64,000 nt of DNA. It comes from Rebecca billardiae RCC1528. Lineage: Eukaryota > Haptophyta. Positions 1 to 11,830 of the stretch are shown one piece after another. Under the pieces are notes generated by a model. It was not told the DNA's origin. It worked only from the letters and a program-made list of their open reading frames with translations, and did not search any database. A program made the position numbers and the translations under genes. The stretch is from NCBI GenBank assembly GCA_965240325.2, contig OZ251233.1, forward strand, positions 1,178,001 through 1,242,000. The letters are read 5' to 3'. Positions within the stretch are counted from its first letter, which is position 1; every line of letters starts with the position of its first letter.

Positions 1-174
1 GCGCTCAACACCTTCATCGACGACCTCTTCGCGTTCATCATCCAGATGCCGACGATGCACCGACTCTCGTGCCTGCGCGACGACGTGATCTTTCTCATCT
101 ACCTATACCAGCGCTGGGCGTACGGTGTCGACCGGAAGCGCGCCAACGAGTATGGGCAGCGCGCGGCGGACTGA
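1..174 (+). CDS. CLPTM1-family membrane protein, C-terminal end only
   Basis: The first 57 codons of the window are open in frame 1 and end at TGA 172-174. They contain NTFIDDLFAFIIQMP, LRDDVIFLIYLYQRW and a final VDRKRANEYG segment. This is the conserved C-terminal block of the CLPTM1/CLPTM1L family (multi-pass ER/Golgi membrane proteins; CLPTM1 is known in animals for controlling receptor trafficking, CLPTM1L as a lipid scramblase). The match is gapless and unmistakable, but both subfamilies share the block, so no symbol is given. No start codon is present because the gene continues upstream of the window. There is no long acidic tail such as animal CLPTM1 has. Confidence 0.9.
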   Translation, partial: ALNTFIDDLFAFIIQMPTMHRLSCLRDDVIFLIYLYQRWAYGVDRKRANEYGQRAAD

Positions 175-3100
175 GACGTGACCCGAAAGCCACGTGTGCT
201 CGGCGCCCAGACCGTGTGACCCTGAGGGAAGTATACGATGACGCGACAAACTCAAAACTGGCGCAACGCAGCAGCAGTCGTGGTCATCGCACTGCTCGTC
301 GTCCTTGGACGACCTTGGCATAGTGGCAAAACGCGCCGCGATGATCTAGAGTCTCTGACGAGACGATACACAGTGCCGGAAAACTGCTCAGGGTGACGTT
401 TTAAGTTGTCCGCACCACTAGTCGAATCATCGGACAATTCTGAAGCGGTGCGCCTAAATTCGGCGCACCATAGGCGCGTCGAATCGTGGCACAGACCTTG
501 GTAGCAGGCCACACCTGAGCGCGCTGCGCGCGCCGACGCGCGCTCGGCGCGGGCAAAAAATCATGCGCCGTTGGCATTACGCAGCCCCGCGCAGCGCTGT
601 GCTCGAGCTCGGCGGCGGCGAAAGCGGGCGGGCGCACACGGCGGTGCCCGTGCGCGCTGCTCCGAGCGCAGCTGCGGCCACCCCGGCGGCATGCCGCCGG
701 TCGAGGGCACGAAAACCGATTTTTCGGGAAAATGCAGAGCAGCGGCGCCCGAGCGCGCCCGAGCTCGTCGCAGCACAGTCTCCTGGTGGCTGCGCCCCGT
801 GAAGCCACGCCACGCGGGGCGCTGGCGTGCGCGTGGCCTGCGCCCACCGTGCGCTGCCCCATCATGGCCGTCGACCGCTCCGAGCGCCTCACCACGCGTG
901 CTCGAGCCCACCGATACTGACGCCCGAGCACGGTGCCGGCAGCGCTCGCAGGTGGGCGTCGGAGAAAACACGCCGGCCGAACGAGCTTGAAGCGTCCGCC
1001 GCGATGCCAACGGCAGCGGACGACGTGCGCGCCACCTCGGCGCCAGTCGCCCAGCCCTTGCGCGGCGGTGCGGGCTCGCTCGTTCGCCGCCATCAGCTGC
1101 GCGCGCGCAGCCCGATCACTGCCCGCTGGTTCTGTTGTCGAGCAGCTGCGGCCTGCCACGCGCACTGCCGGACATTGAGCCACAGCGCGAGCACGCGCCT
1201 CGTCTGGCACGCGCGAGCACTCAGCACCGTGCGTGGCCACCATGACGCGCCCATCTGCGCCAGCAGCGATGAGCACGCCGCCGTTCAGCTCGAATCGGGC
1301 TCGCTCGCGACGCAGCAACGCGCGGCCGTAGCGGCGGCAGCAGCGCCGTCGAGCACGCGCGGCAAACAAATATGCAGCGCGGGCGAGTCGACGGTCTGGA
1401 AAATGCGCGATCACGCCACAGCAGGCTGGCAGAGCCCGCCCGAGCTGCAGCATGCCGTAGGTGCTGCCCCAAGCTCTCGACTGCCCGTAAGCGGCGGCAT
1501 GTGCGGCGGCGCCGGCGGCGGCCATGCTGCCACGCCGTTGCGCGCCGCGGGGCGCCGTCGGCACCTCCGTGGTGAAGCGCACAGAGCTCGAGCCCACGGG
1601 GGCTGGCGACCGTCAAACCGACACCCCATGACGCGGGGCTGCGTGCGCCAGCTGCGCGCACTCCGTGGGCCCACCTAGCCCGCTCGAGCAGCTCGCCTTG
1701 GGTGCGCGCAGCGGCTCGAGCACACTGGTATGGGACGCCTGCCTGCGGTGCCGCCGAGCACATGCGGCCGACGGTCACTCAGCACGGGCGACTCGACGGC
1801 GGCGAGCAGGCGCGACGGCCTCGCCGCGCCGCGGAAAAGCCTGCCCGGGCTGCAGCACGCCGTAGGAGCAGCCCAGCGCCCTCCTCCGCCCTCCAGCTTC
1901 GGCGCGCGCAGCAGGCCCGGCGGCGGCCATGCTGGCGTGCCCAAGCATGAAGATGGGCGCGGCCGGCCGCGCCGTCGCAAAGCGCGCAGAACTCGAGCTC
2001 GGGGGGGCGGACGGCCGCCAAACTGGCGCGGCAGGACGTGGCACTGCGTGCGCCAGCTGCGCGCACCCGCTGCGCCCGCGTGGCCCGTGCGAGCGCCGCG
2101 CCTCGAGCACACGCAGCTGCTCGACACAGCCACGGCAGTGTGGCTTGTGCGCGTGCACGTGATCAGTCTCAGCTCTGAGGCGCGCGCTCAGGAGGGCTGC
2201 GGCCGGGCCGAGCGCGATCTGCGCGGACGGTACAGCCTGGCGGCTCATGCCAGCCAGCCCAAAGCCCGCTCCGCCATCCGCGTCATGGCGCTCCAGCCTC
2301 TCGCGTGCTGCGCTGCAGCCGCGCTCGGCAAAGACGTCGCCCAGCCCGCCTTGCACGCGGCTGAGCAGTGGCAGCCAGGCGAAGCGTCGTCGCGGGCGAG
2401 GCTGCGCTGGGTGATGCGGCTCGGGTCGGTGGGCAAGTCGCACCCCGCCGTCGGTCGCCTCCACGCCTCAGGCTCGCTCGAGGTCAAAGACAACTGCGCG
2501 GCGCGGCGTTTGCGCGGGCGGGCCGCGGGCGTGGCGGGGTGTACGCGTGCAATGTCACAGCCTCCCACACAATTTCAGGAGGGTGAGATGCACCGCCAGC
2601 GGCACCCGCACACAATCCCACCCTGCGCGAGCCACCTGCCGTGTCGACTGAAGCATCAGGCTCGGGCGCAACCGCGGGCGGCGCATGCAAGAAGCTCGCG
2701 AAACGCACCGCGCGCGCCGTGAGGGCGAAAGGAGAGCACCCGTCAGGGCGGCGAGGAACTTGCCCAGCGCCACGCGGAAGACGACCCCAGCCCGCGTCGA
2801 CGCATAGTCGGGCCCGCGAGCAGCCTCGTCGGTCTTCGCCGAGTAGATCGCGCCGCGAGCCGAGGCACCGCTCGTTTGAGGCTCCGTCCGCCGCGAAGTC
2901 GCGGCTTCCACCCGAGTTCCACTGTCCGGCCGAGACCGGATTCGCTGACTCGAGCTGCGGACCGTCCGAAGCGTCACGGAAAATTCCAATCCTGCACTGT
3001 GTATGTTATTATTATTATTATGGCACTGGCTTCCGCGACACGCCGATTGGCAGGCCCTCGGCCTCGTCCGCTCGAGTGGCGCGGCGCGACGTAGCCGGGG

Positions 3101-3775
3101 CAGCCGGGCCTCGTCGTCAGCAGACGGTCCGCCCGGACGGTCCGAGTGTGCGCATCGGCATATATGCGACTACGACTGTTCCGGTAGTCGTTAGTCTGTG
3201 TTATTCATGATGCATATGTCACTGCTGCGCTGGCCGGGCTGCAGCGGACTGCCGCCGCAGGCAGGCAGACTGACTACCGCTCACCGCTGCTCTGCCCGGC
3301 TGCGGCAGCACGGCTACCACGGCTGACTCCGGGGGGGCGCCGGGGCAGGCGCGGGCTGCGCGCGGGGCCGGGGGCGCACTCCGCCCGTCGACGAGTAGCG
3401 CTGTAGCGCGAGCGGCAATGCGAGCCGCATAGTAACTATAACGACTCTATTAGACTTAGTACTACTGAGTACTGGTCGACATCAGCAGACACAGACAGCC
3501 GCTCTGGCTCTTTGAGAGCAGCGCCTCTGTCACCGACTAGACATAGTACGACAGTGTCCGCCGAGTATAAGGCCGGTATATATATCAGCATCAATTGAAA
3601 CCGCGTACAAGATCGACTTACATAACTCGGATGATACACTGTAATAACCGCGCGCGCTACTCGCGTACGCCCTGCGGCTCGGGGCGCTGCTCGCTCTGCA
3701 ATGACCTATTTGCGCAGTCCTTTGCTTTCGGGTCTAATAAGAATACTACTCTATAGCTAGTCTAGCTTACTATAG
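175..3775. other. Long non-coding interval, GC-rich then AT-richer
   Basis: No convincing gene. From 400 to about 2900 the DNA is extremely GC-rich and long frames are open on both strands simply because stop codons are rare; their translations are Ala/Arg/Pro-rich and match no family. A perfect 16-bp palindrome of the form CGGCGGCATGCCGCCG lies near 684. From about 3000 to 3775 composition drops in GC and becomes cryptically simple (many short ACT/GTA/CTGA words), with a TTA microsatellite at 3006-3021. Confidence 0.6.
1380..2130 (+). repeat. Diverged tandem duplication, unit about 405 bp
   Basis: The same landmarks recur in the same order at a constant offset. GGGCGA(G/C)TCGACGG occurs at about 1382 and 1787. 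GCTGCAGCA(T/C)GCCGTAGG occurs at about 1443 and 1847. GGCGGCGGCCATGCTG occurs at about 1515 and 1920. TGCGTGCGCCAGCTGCGCGC occurs at about 1640 and 2046. Spacing is 404-406 bp throughout. Intervening sequence is much diverged, so this is an old duplication or the remnant of a larger array. No protein-coding signal was found. Confidence 0.6.
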
Positions 3776-4744
3776 TTACATCGACGTAATCCTACTTGAT
3801 GGGGCCCAGATGGCCACCGCGTTCTCGACGCTTGCCACGCGTCGGAAGACGATGGTTACGTACTTGTGCCTCACCTCCAGGTGCATGACCTCGAAAAGGG
3901 AGCATGCTGCTTGCTGGATCATTTCCACGATGGGCACGACGTTCTCAAAGTACTGCTTGCCTGTCCCCGACGCCTTGGCACGCTTCGCGAGCTTCTGTTG
4001 GAACGAGGCCGATGGGATGTGGATGGCGAGCAGCGTACCTGCGCGCGAATGGGCCTTGAGCACAGCCCACAGGTCGCGCTGCCGATAAGCTGGGATGTGC
4101 TCGTACGAATCGTTCATCATGATCACGTCGAAAGTCCGCTTGAGCCGGACCTTGGTGATGTCTGCCTCGTGGAAGCTCACGGTGGGTATCAAGCTGCTCG
4201 CCGCGCGCACCCAGCCAGGCACGAGCTCAACGCCGTGCACACTGCCTGTTCCGCTGATACTCTTGGCCCGGCGTGTGACGACGCCGGCAGCGCAACCCAG
4301 ATCGAGCACATCGTTCCCGCGCTTCACAAATCGTTTCAGCATGTCATTGATCTCGTCGTAGCGTGAATGGGACCAAAACGCCTCCCCGTCCGACAGCTCG
4401 GTCTGCAACTCGGCCACCTTCTTCGCGAACTTTGGCGAGCTCTCGTATTTGCTGACCTCGGCGCGGAGGAGCTCGTCGTAGTCCGCCGGCGTTGGCTCGT
4501 CCGTGAACGCACGCGAGCATTGCTGCAAGGAGATATGGGGGGAAACAAGCTGCGACGCATTGGCAGGCGCGCACGGCGAGACATGATGCCGCATCTCGAC
4601 AACTGCTGCCGGTTGGCTATCAGTCGGCGACGAGGGTAGCCTGCTCAGCACGGTGGCAAGGCTGAAGGCGACGGCGCCCACTACGAGATGCGTCGCGACG
4701 CATCCGCTCGTCACGCATCCACCTGCCGGCCCGGCGGCGACCAT
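3776..4744 (-). CDS. Membrane-anchored SAM-dependent methyltransferase
   Basis: A 322-residue protein. Residues 11-36 form a hydrophobic segment preceding a Ser/Pro stretch, consistent with a signal anchor that places the catalytic domain in the Golgi/ER lumen. The methyltransferase domain covers about 110-305. Motif I is VLDLGCAAG (146-154), VHGVEL near 169-174 is the acidic loop after strand 2, and TFDVIMMNDSYEHIP is the strand-4 region, as in class I Methyltransf_23/25-like enzymes. Substrate cannot be read from sequence; a small molecule or glycan is plausible. The frame stays open upstream to 5305, but that extension lies in the inverted repeat and looks non-coding, so the ATG at 4744 just before the hydrophobic segment was chosen. 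A missing upstream exon cannot be excluded. Confidence 0.75.
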   Translation of the reverse strand: MVAAGPAGGCVTSGCVATHLVVGAVAFSLATVLSRLPSSPTDSQPAAVVEMRHHVSPCAPANASQLVSPHISLQQCSRAFTDEPTPADYDELLRAEVSKYESSPKFAKKVAELQTELSDGEAFWSHSRYDEINDMLKRFVKRGNDVLDLGCAAGVVTRRAKSISGTGSVHGVELVPGWVRAASSLIPTVSFHEADITKVRLKRTFDVIMMNDSYEHIPAYRQRDLWAVLKAHSRAGTLLAIHIPSASFQQKLAKRAKASGTGKQYFENVVPIVEMIQQAACSLFEVMHLEVRHKYVTIVFRRVASVENAVAIWAPSSRITSM

Positions 4745-4854
4745 CGCGCCCAGTGGTGCTAGCCACCCGTCCCAGAAAGCCTCTTGAGCCCGTCTTCGGC
4801 TCAGCGGGCTCAAAAACTTCGCAGCGAGGCTTTTGAGCTCAGTGCAGCCAGGTT

Positions 4855-5660
4855 TGGCGCTCTGCAGTGGCGGATGCCAGCTGAAACTGGGGCTTTTGGC
4901 CCAGTTTGCGATGGCACAGTGGGGGGCTTCGCGGGTCAGTAAACTGGGGAAAAGCCTCAGTTTCAGATGGCACGCGCCCACTGCGGCCGTGCCATCGCAA
5001 ACTGGGCCGAATCGCCCAGTTTGCGTGTGCACGGGGACGCACTGCGGCCGGCTGCAACTTGGCTCAGCATGGGGCAACAGGGCAGCTGTCCACAGCCCAG
5101 GCGGGGCGTCACCGCCTGCGGGCCGCCGGTGGGCAGGGCCGACGGCGTCGCAGAGCTCATGCGTGGGAGCAGCGCGTTGAGAAGGCAACCAAGGTCGAGA
5201 AGGAGGGGGCAAGGCCGGCAAGCAGCAGGGGCCACCGGTACGTTCGTACATGCCTCCACACCGGTGCACATCACCCTTGCTCGCGGCCGTGACCTGTGCT
5301 GGCACTCACCTCATCATCGCCCACCATGCAGTGGCGGCCGAGCTAAGGCGAATACTCACAGGCACCGAACACGCATCGGCGGTGCCCACTGGTGCTGGCA
5401 TGCTGTCCTCTACTTGCTGTCGGACAGCAAGCGGAGACGGCACCGCCGCAGCTGCGAGCGGGTGAGGTGCTGCTCTGCTCAGCGAGGCTGAGAGGCTGAG
5501 CACGGATCACGGATGGTGAGCCCTGGTCTCTCAACGCATCCAGGAGAGCAGTTGGTGCATAACTGTGCTCAGGCGTGCAGGACCAACCATCCGGTGCTGC
5601 TTCAAGCACCCGCGCCAACAGCGGCGGTACTCAACTCCACGCTGCTCATGCGGCCACACA
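4855..5660. repeat. Outer flank of left arm of 7.8-kb inverted repeat
   Basis: This single-copy-type sequence is present in reverse complement at about 11830-12628. Identity is near perfect over about 800 bp. The main difference is an extra 8 bp in the left copy near 5071-5090. Beyond TGGCGCTCTG at 4855 only a few more bases match (AGGT, one mismatch). No target-site duplication flanks the two ends. Mirrored frames in both copies are shadows, not genes. Confidence 0.9.
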
Positions 5661-8459
5661 GCTGCAGGGATGGTGCCACGGCGGGCGGCGGCGGTCGACG
5701 CAGCTGTCAGCTCGGCGGTGCGCGCCCGAGGGGCCTAGGCGACGAACGCGCCGAGCGCGGTGTGGCTGCTCGCTTCGCCCAGCGCGCGCGAGCCGCTGCC
5801 ATCGGGTGCCGCTGCGCCCGCGCCCAGCGCGGGCAGCAGCAGCTGTACTCAACTCCTCGCCGAGTGCGGCGGCAGCAGCAGGGATGGTGCCACGGCGGGC
5901 TGCGGCAGTCGCTGCAGCTGGCAGCTCGGTGGTGCGCGCCCGAGGAGCCTGGGCGCTGGGCGCACCGAGCGCGGTGACGCTGCTCGCCTCGCCCAGCGCG
6001 CTGGAGCCGCTGCCACCGGGCGCCGCTGCGCCCGCGCCCAGCCGGGGCAGCAGCAGCTGCGCTCGACTCCGCGCCGAGTGCGGCGGCAGCAGCGGGGATG
6101 GTGCCACGGCGGGCGGCGGCGGTCGCTGGAGCTGGCAGCTCGGTGGTGCCTGCCCGATGGGCCTGGGCGCTGGGCGCACCGAGCGCGGTGACGCTGCTCG
6201 CCTCGCCCAACGCGCTCGAGCCGCTGCCATCGGGCGCTGCGCTGCCCGCGCCCAGCTTGGGCAGCAGCAGCTGCGCTCGACTCCGCGCCGAGTGCGGCGG
6301 CAGCAGCAGGGATGGTGCCACGGCGGGCGGCGGCGGTCGCTGCAGCTGGCAGCTCGGTGGTGCCTGCCCGATGGGCCTGGGCGCTGGGCGCACCGAGCGC
6401 GGTGACGCTGCTCGCCTCGCCCAACGCGCTCGAGCCGCTGCCATCGGGCGCTGCGCTGCCCGCGCCCAGCTTGGGCAGCAGCAGCTGCGCTCGACTCCGC
6501 GCCGAGTGCGGCGGCAGCAGCAGGGATGGTGACACGGCGGGCTGCGGCGGTCGCTGGAGCTGGCAGCTCGGTGGTGTGCGCCCGAGGAGCCTGGGCGCTG
6601 GGCGCACCGAGCGCGGTGACGCTGCTCGCCTCGCCCAGCGCGCTGGAGCCGCTGCCACCGGGCGCCGCTGCGCCCGCGCCCAGCCGGGGCAGCAGCAGCT
6701 GCGCTCGACTCCGCGCCGCGTGCGGCGGCAGCAGCAGGGATGGTGCCACGGCGGGCGGCGGCGGTCGCTGCAGCTGAAAGCTCGTTGGTGCCTGCCCGAT
6801 GGGCCTGGGCGCTGGGCGCACCGAGCGCGGTGACGCTGCTCGCCTCGCCCAGCGCGCTCGAGCCGCTGTCACCAGGCGCTGCTGCGCCCGCGCCCAGCCG
6901 GGGCAGCTGCAGCTGCGCTCGACTCCGCGCCGAGTGCGGCGGCAGCAGCAGGGATGGTGCCACGGCGGGCGGTGGCAGTCGCTGGAGCTGGCAGCTCGGT
7001 GGTGCGCGCCCGAGGAGCCTGGGCGCTGGGCGCACCGAGCGCGGTGACGCTGCTCGCCTCGCCCAACGCGCTGGAGCCGCTGCCATCGGGCGCTGCGCTG
7101 CCCGCGCCCAGCTTGGGCAGCAGCAGCTGCGCTCGACTCCGCGCCGAGTGCGGCGGTAGCAGCAGGGATGGTGCCACGGCGGGCGGCGGCGGTCGCTGGA
7201 GCTGGCAGCTCGGTGGTGCGCGCCCGAGGAGCCTGGGCGCTGGGCGCACCGAGCGCGGTGACGCTGCTCGCCTCGCCCAGCGCGCTCGAGCCGCTGCCAC
7301 CGGGCGCTGCTGCGCCCGCGCCCAGCCGGGGCAGCAGCAGCTGCGCTCGACTCCGCGCCGCGTGCGGCGGCAGCAGCAGGGATGGTGCCACGGCGGGCGG
7401 CGGCGGTCGCTGCAGCTGAAAGCTCGTTGGTGCCTGCCCGATGGGCCTGGGCGCTGGGCGCACCGAGCGCGGTGACACTGCTCGCCTCGCCCAACGCGCT
7501 GGAGCCGCTGCCATCGGGCGCTGCGCTGCCCGCGCCCAGCTTGGGCAGCAGCAGCTGCGCTCGACTCCGCGCCGAGTGCGGCGGCAGCAGCAGGGATGGT
7601 GCCACGGCGGGCTGTGGCAGTCGCTGGAGCTGGCAGCTCGGTGGTGCGCGCCCGAGGAGCCTGGGCGCTGGGCGCACCGAGCGCGGTGACGCTGCTCGCC
7701 TCGCCCAGCGCGCTCGAGCCGCTGCCATCGGGCGCTGCTGCGCCCGCGCCCAGCTTGGGCAGCAGCAGCTGCGCTCGACTCCGCGCCGAGTGCGGCGGCA
7801 GCAGCGGGGATGGTGCCACGGCGGGCTGTGGCAGGTGCTGGAGCTGGCAGCTCGGTGGTGCGCGCCCGAGGAGCCTGGGCGCTGGGCGCACCGAGCGCGG
7901 TGACGCTGCTCGCCTCGCCCAGCGCGCTCGAGCCGCTGCCATCGGGCGCTGCTGCGCCCGCGCCCAGCCGGGGCAGCAGCAGCTGCGCTCAACTCCGCGC
8001 CGCGTGCGGCAGCAGCAGCAGGGATGGTGCCACGTCTGGCGGCGGCGGTCGCTGGAGCTCAAAGCCCGGCGGTGCGCGCCCGAGGGGGCTAGGCATTTGG
8101 CGCACCGAGCGCGGTGACGCCGCTCGCTTCCCGCAGCGCGCTGGAGCCGCTGCCATCCGATGCTGCTGCGCCTGCGCCCCGCTTGGGCAGCAGCAGCTGC
8201 GCTCGACTTCCCACCGCGTGCGGCGGCAGCAGCGGGGATGGTGCCACGGCGGCCGGCGGCGGTCGCTGGAGCTGACACCCCGGCGGTTCGTGCTTCAGGG
8301 GCCTGGGCGGTGGACGCACTGAGCGCGGTGACGCTGCTCGCCTCGCCCACCGCGCTCGAGCCGCTGCCATCTGATGCTGCTGCACCGCCCGGGCAGCTGC
8401 AGACTCTGCGCTCGACTCCACGCCGCGTGCCGTGTCGTGGCAGGCAGCAGCAGCAGCAG
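5660..8459 (+). repeat. Left satellite array: 13 units of 214 bp
   Basis: The landmark GGATGGTGCCACGGCGGGC recurs with ATG at 5670, 5884, 6098, 6312, 6526, 6740, 6954, 7168, 7382, 7596, 7810, 8024 and 8238, exactly 214 bp apart. Interior units fall into a few variants, for example GCGCGCCCGAGGAGCCTGGG against CCTGCCCGATGGGCCTGGG. The first and the last two units are clearly more diverged, the usual picture of an array homogenised by unequal exchange. Because 214 is not a multiple of 3 each unit shifts frame, yet frames stay open on both strands through high GC. I regard the Ala/Arg-rich ORFs of up to 761 codons here as non-coding. Confidence 0.95.
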
Positions 8460-9301
8460 GCTGGTGATTAACTGCTGCTGCTCAGCAGATTACTGCGACT
8501 GCTGCTCGGTCGCTGCGTGTGAAGTAGATGAGCGAGTCGCTTGTGCCGGGCCGCAGGCAGCAGCCCAGCCGTGCCGATGCCTCGGATGGCGTAGTCAGTG
8601 GTCGTACTCGGGGCGGAGTAGTGCCGTGCCCGTAGGTGATCCGGACTCGCGAGTCGCGGAGTGCCGAGCACAGCCCGGCCGGTATTGGCGGATATGGACG
8701 ACTGCTATATCGTCGTCGCGCGATACATCGGCATCATCAGCATCATCATCAGCATCGAATACCGTAGTCTGCTCCGAATATGACGGCGCGAATTTGAGCG
8801 CAGCTAAGAATTTATAATAAGTATAGTAGCGCAGATGACGCCAGACGAATTCATCACTCTGCTCCGATGACCGAGCGGCGCGCATTATATATATATATAT
8901 ATATAGCTGCTGCGGCTGCGCATGCAGTGCCATGAGCCCTCTATACCAGTTGTCGGTCTGCTGCATATATATATAGTACATTATGACCAACTCCTCGGAG
9001 ATCGGGTCCGCGTAACCGGATCGCCCGAATATCCCCGATCGGACGGCGGGACGCGACTCCGGAGTCGGAGACCGGACGGTGATGACACAGTACTCAGTAG
9101 CCGCTCGGCTCGCGGCTCTGACCGGCTGCCCCGCCCCCGCAATAACCGACCGCGCGCGGTCGTTTACCGGCGGGTTAACGCGGCGGCCGGCCGCGCTGCG
9201 AGGCTGCGACTGCTGACAGCGAGTCAGCGGGTCACTCATCTAGTTCATCATACGCATCGACCGAGCAGTCGCGACGGTGCTGATCTGAGCTGCTGCAGCT
9301 G
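8460..9301. other. Spacer at centre of the inverted repeat
   Basis: About 840 bp of non-satellite DNA between the two arrays. It is GC-mixed with microsatellites: a CAT/CAGCAT-rich run near 8728-8756, (AT)n at 8885-8905 and another TA run near 8966-8976. The 214-codon minus-strand frame here runs through these microsatellites and shows no domain, so no gene is called. Confidence 0.7.
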
Positions 9302-11830
9302 CTCCGGCTGGGCGCAGACAGCGCAGCGCCGGGTGGCAGCGACTCACCAGCGCGCTGGGCGAGGCGAGCAGCGTCACCGCGCTCGGTGCGCCCAGCGCCC
9401 AGGCTCCTCGGGCGCGCACCACCGAGCTGCCAGCTCCAGCGACCGCCGCCGCCCGCCGTGTCACCATCCCTGCTGCTGCCGCCGCACTCGGCGCGGAGTC
9501 GAGCGCAGCTGCTGCTGCCCAAGCTGGGCGCGGGCGCAGCAGCGCCCGATGGCAGCGGCTCGAGCGCGCTGGGCGAGGCGAGCAGCGTCACCGCGCTCGG
9601 TGCGCCCAGCGCCCAGGCTCCTCGGGCGCGCACCACCGAGCTGCCAGCTCCAGCGACTGCCACAGCCCGCCGTGGCACCATCCCTGCTGCTGCCGCCGCA
9701 CTCGGCGCGGAGTCGAGCGCAGCTGCAGCTGCCCCGGCTGGGCGCGGGCGCAGCAGCGCCTGGTGACAGCGGCTCGAGCGCGCTGGGCGAGGCGAGCAGC
9801 GTCACCGCGCTCGGTGCGCCCAGCGCCCAGGCCCATCGGGCAGGCACCAACGAGCTTTCAGCTGCAGCGACCGCCGCCGCCCGCCGTGGCACCATCCCTG
9901 CTGCTGCCGCCGCACGCGGCGCGGAGTCGAGCGCAGCTGCTGCTGCCCCGGCTGGGCGCGGGCGCAGCGGCGCCTGGTGACAGCGGCTCGAGCGCGCTGG
10001 GCGAGGCGAGCAGCGTCACCGCGCTCGGTGCGCCCAGCGCCCAGGCCCATCGGGCAGGCACCAACGAGCTTTCAGCTGCAGCGACCGCCGCCGCCCGCCG
10101 TGGCACCATCCCTGCTGCTGCCGCCGCACGCGGCGCGGAGTCGAGCGCAGCTGCTGCTGCCCCGGCTGGGCGCGGGCGCAGCAGCGCCCGATGGCAGCGG
10201 CTCCAGCGCGTTGGGCGAGGCGAGCAGCGTCACCGCGCTCGGTGCGCCCAGCGCCCAGGCTCCTCGGGCGCGCACCACCGAGCTGCCAGCTCCAGCGACC
10301 GCCGCCGCCCGCCGTGGCACCATCCCTGCTGCTGCCGCCGCACTCGGCGCGGAGTCGAGCGCAGCTGCTGCTGCCCAAGCTGGGCGCGGGCGCAGCCGCG
10401 CCCGGTGGCAGCGGCTCGAGCGCGCTGGGCGAGGCGAGCAGCGTCACCGCGCTCGGTGCGCCCAGCGCCCAGGCTCCTCGGGCGCACACCACCGAGCTGC
10501 CAGCTCCAGCGACCGCCGCCGCCCGCCGTGGCACCATCCCTGCTGCTGCCGCCGCACTCGGCGCGGAGTCGAGCGCAGCTGCTGCTGCCCAAGCTGGGCG
10601 CGGGCAGCGCAGCGCCCGATGGCAGCGGCTCCAGCGCGTTGGGCGAGGCGAGCAGCGTCACCGCGCTCGGTGCGCCCAGCGCCCAGGCTCCTCGGGCGCG
10701 CACCACCGAGCTGCCAGCTCCAGCGACCGCCGCCGCCCGCCGTGTCACCATCCCTGCTGCTGCCGCCGCACTCGGCGCGGAGTCGAGCGCAGCTGCTGCT
10801 GCCCAAGCTGGGCGCGGGCAGCGCAGCGCCCGATGGCAGCGGCTCCAGCGCGTTGGGCGAGGCGAGCAGCGTCACCGCGCTCGGTGCGCCCAGCGCCCAG
10901 GCTCCTCGGGCGCGCACCACCGAGCTGCCAGCTCCAGCGACCGCCGCCGCCCGCCGTGTCACCATCCCTGCTGCTGCCGCCGCACTCGGCGCGGAGTCGA
11001 GCGCAGCTGCTGCTGCCCAAGCTGGGCGCGGGCGCAGCGGCGCCCGGTGGCAGCGGCTCCAGCGCGTTGGGCGAGGCGAGCAGCGTCACCGCGCTCGGTG
11101 CGCCCAGCGCCCAGGCTCCTCGGGCGCACACCACCGAGCTGCCAGCTCCAGCGACCGCCGCCGCCCGCCGTGGCACCATCCCCGCTGCTGCCGCCGCACT
11201 CGGCGCGGAGTCGAGCGCAGCTGCTGCTGCCCCGGCTGGGCGCGGGCGCAGCAGCGCCCGATGGCAGCGGCTCCAGCGCGTTGGGCGAGGCGAGCAGCGT
11301 CACCGCGCTCGGTGCGCCCAGCGCCCAGGCTCCTCGGGCGCGCACCACCGAGCTGCCAGCTCCAGCGACCGCCGCCGCCCGCCGTGTCACCATCCCTGCT
11401 GCTGCCGCCGCACTCGGCGCGGAGTCGAGCGCAGCTGCTGCTGCCCAAGCTGGGCGCGGGCGCAGCGGCGCCCGGTGGCAGCGGCTCCAGCGCGTTGGGC
11501 GAGGCGAGCAGCGTCACCGCGCTCGGTGCGCCCAGCGCCCAGGCTCCTCGGGCGCACACCACCGAGCTGCCAGCTCCAGCGACCGCCGCCGCCCGCCGTG
11601 GCACCATCCCCGCTGCTGCCGCCGCACTCGGCGCGGAGTCGAGCGCAGCTGCTGCTGCCCCGGCTGGGCGCGGGCGCAGCAGCGCCCGATGGCAGCGGCT
11701 CGCGCGCGCTGGGCGAAGCGAGCAGCCACACCGCGCTCGGCGCGTTCGTCGCCTAGGCCCCTCGGGCGCGCACCGCCGAGCTGACAGCTGCGTCGACCGC
11801 CGCCGCCCGCCGTGGCACCATCCCTGCAGC
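9302..11830 (-). repeat. Right satellite array: about 12 units of 214 bp, inverted
   Basis: The same 214-bp unit as the left array in opposite orientation, with landmarks at 9467, 9681, 9895 and so on every 214 bp to 11821. The outermost unit (11821) carries the same diverged variant as the outermost left unit (5670), confirming mirror symmetry. The order of interior variants differs between arms, and the inner end stops in a partial unit instead of the diverged units seen on the left. The arrays have therefore turned over independently, or unequally, since the inversion. Confidence 0.95.

Noticed and set aside
401-1597. 398-codon minus-strand frame in the GC-rich left region
   Set aside because: Arg/Ala/Cys-rich text with no motif, and the plus strand is just as open. 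It is typical of chance frames at this GC.
4745-5305. N-terminal extension of the methyltransferase frame
   Set aside because: It lies in the inverted-repeat flank, whose mirror copy has no methyltransferase behind it. The extension has no signal or domain.
5707-7992. 761-codon Ala/Arg-rich frame across the left satellite array, with similar frames of 622-673 codons in the right array
   Set aside because: The unit length of 214 bp shifts frame each repeat and equally long frames exist on the opposite strand. There is no domain, and openness is explained by GC content.
8595-9239. 214-codon minus-strand frame in the inverted-repeat spacer
   Set aside because: It runs through CAT and TA microsatellites, giving DDD and YIYIYI runs, and shows no domain.
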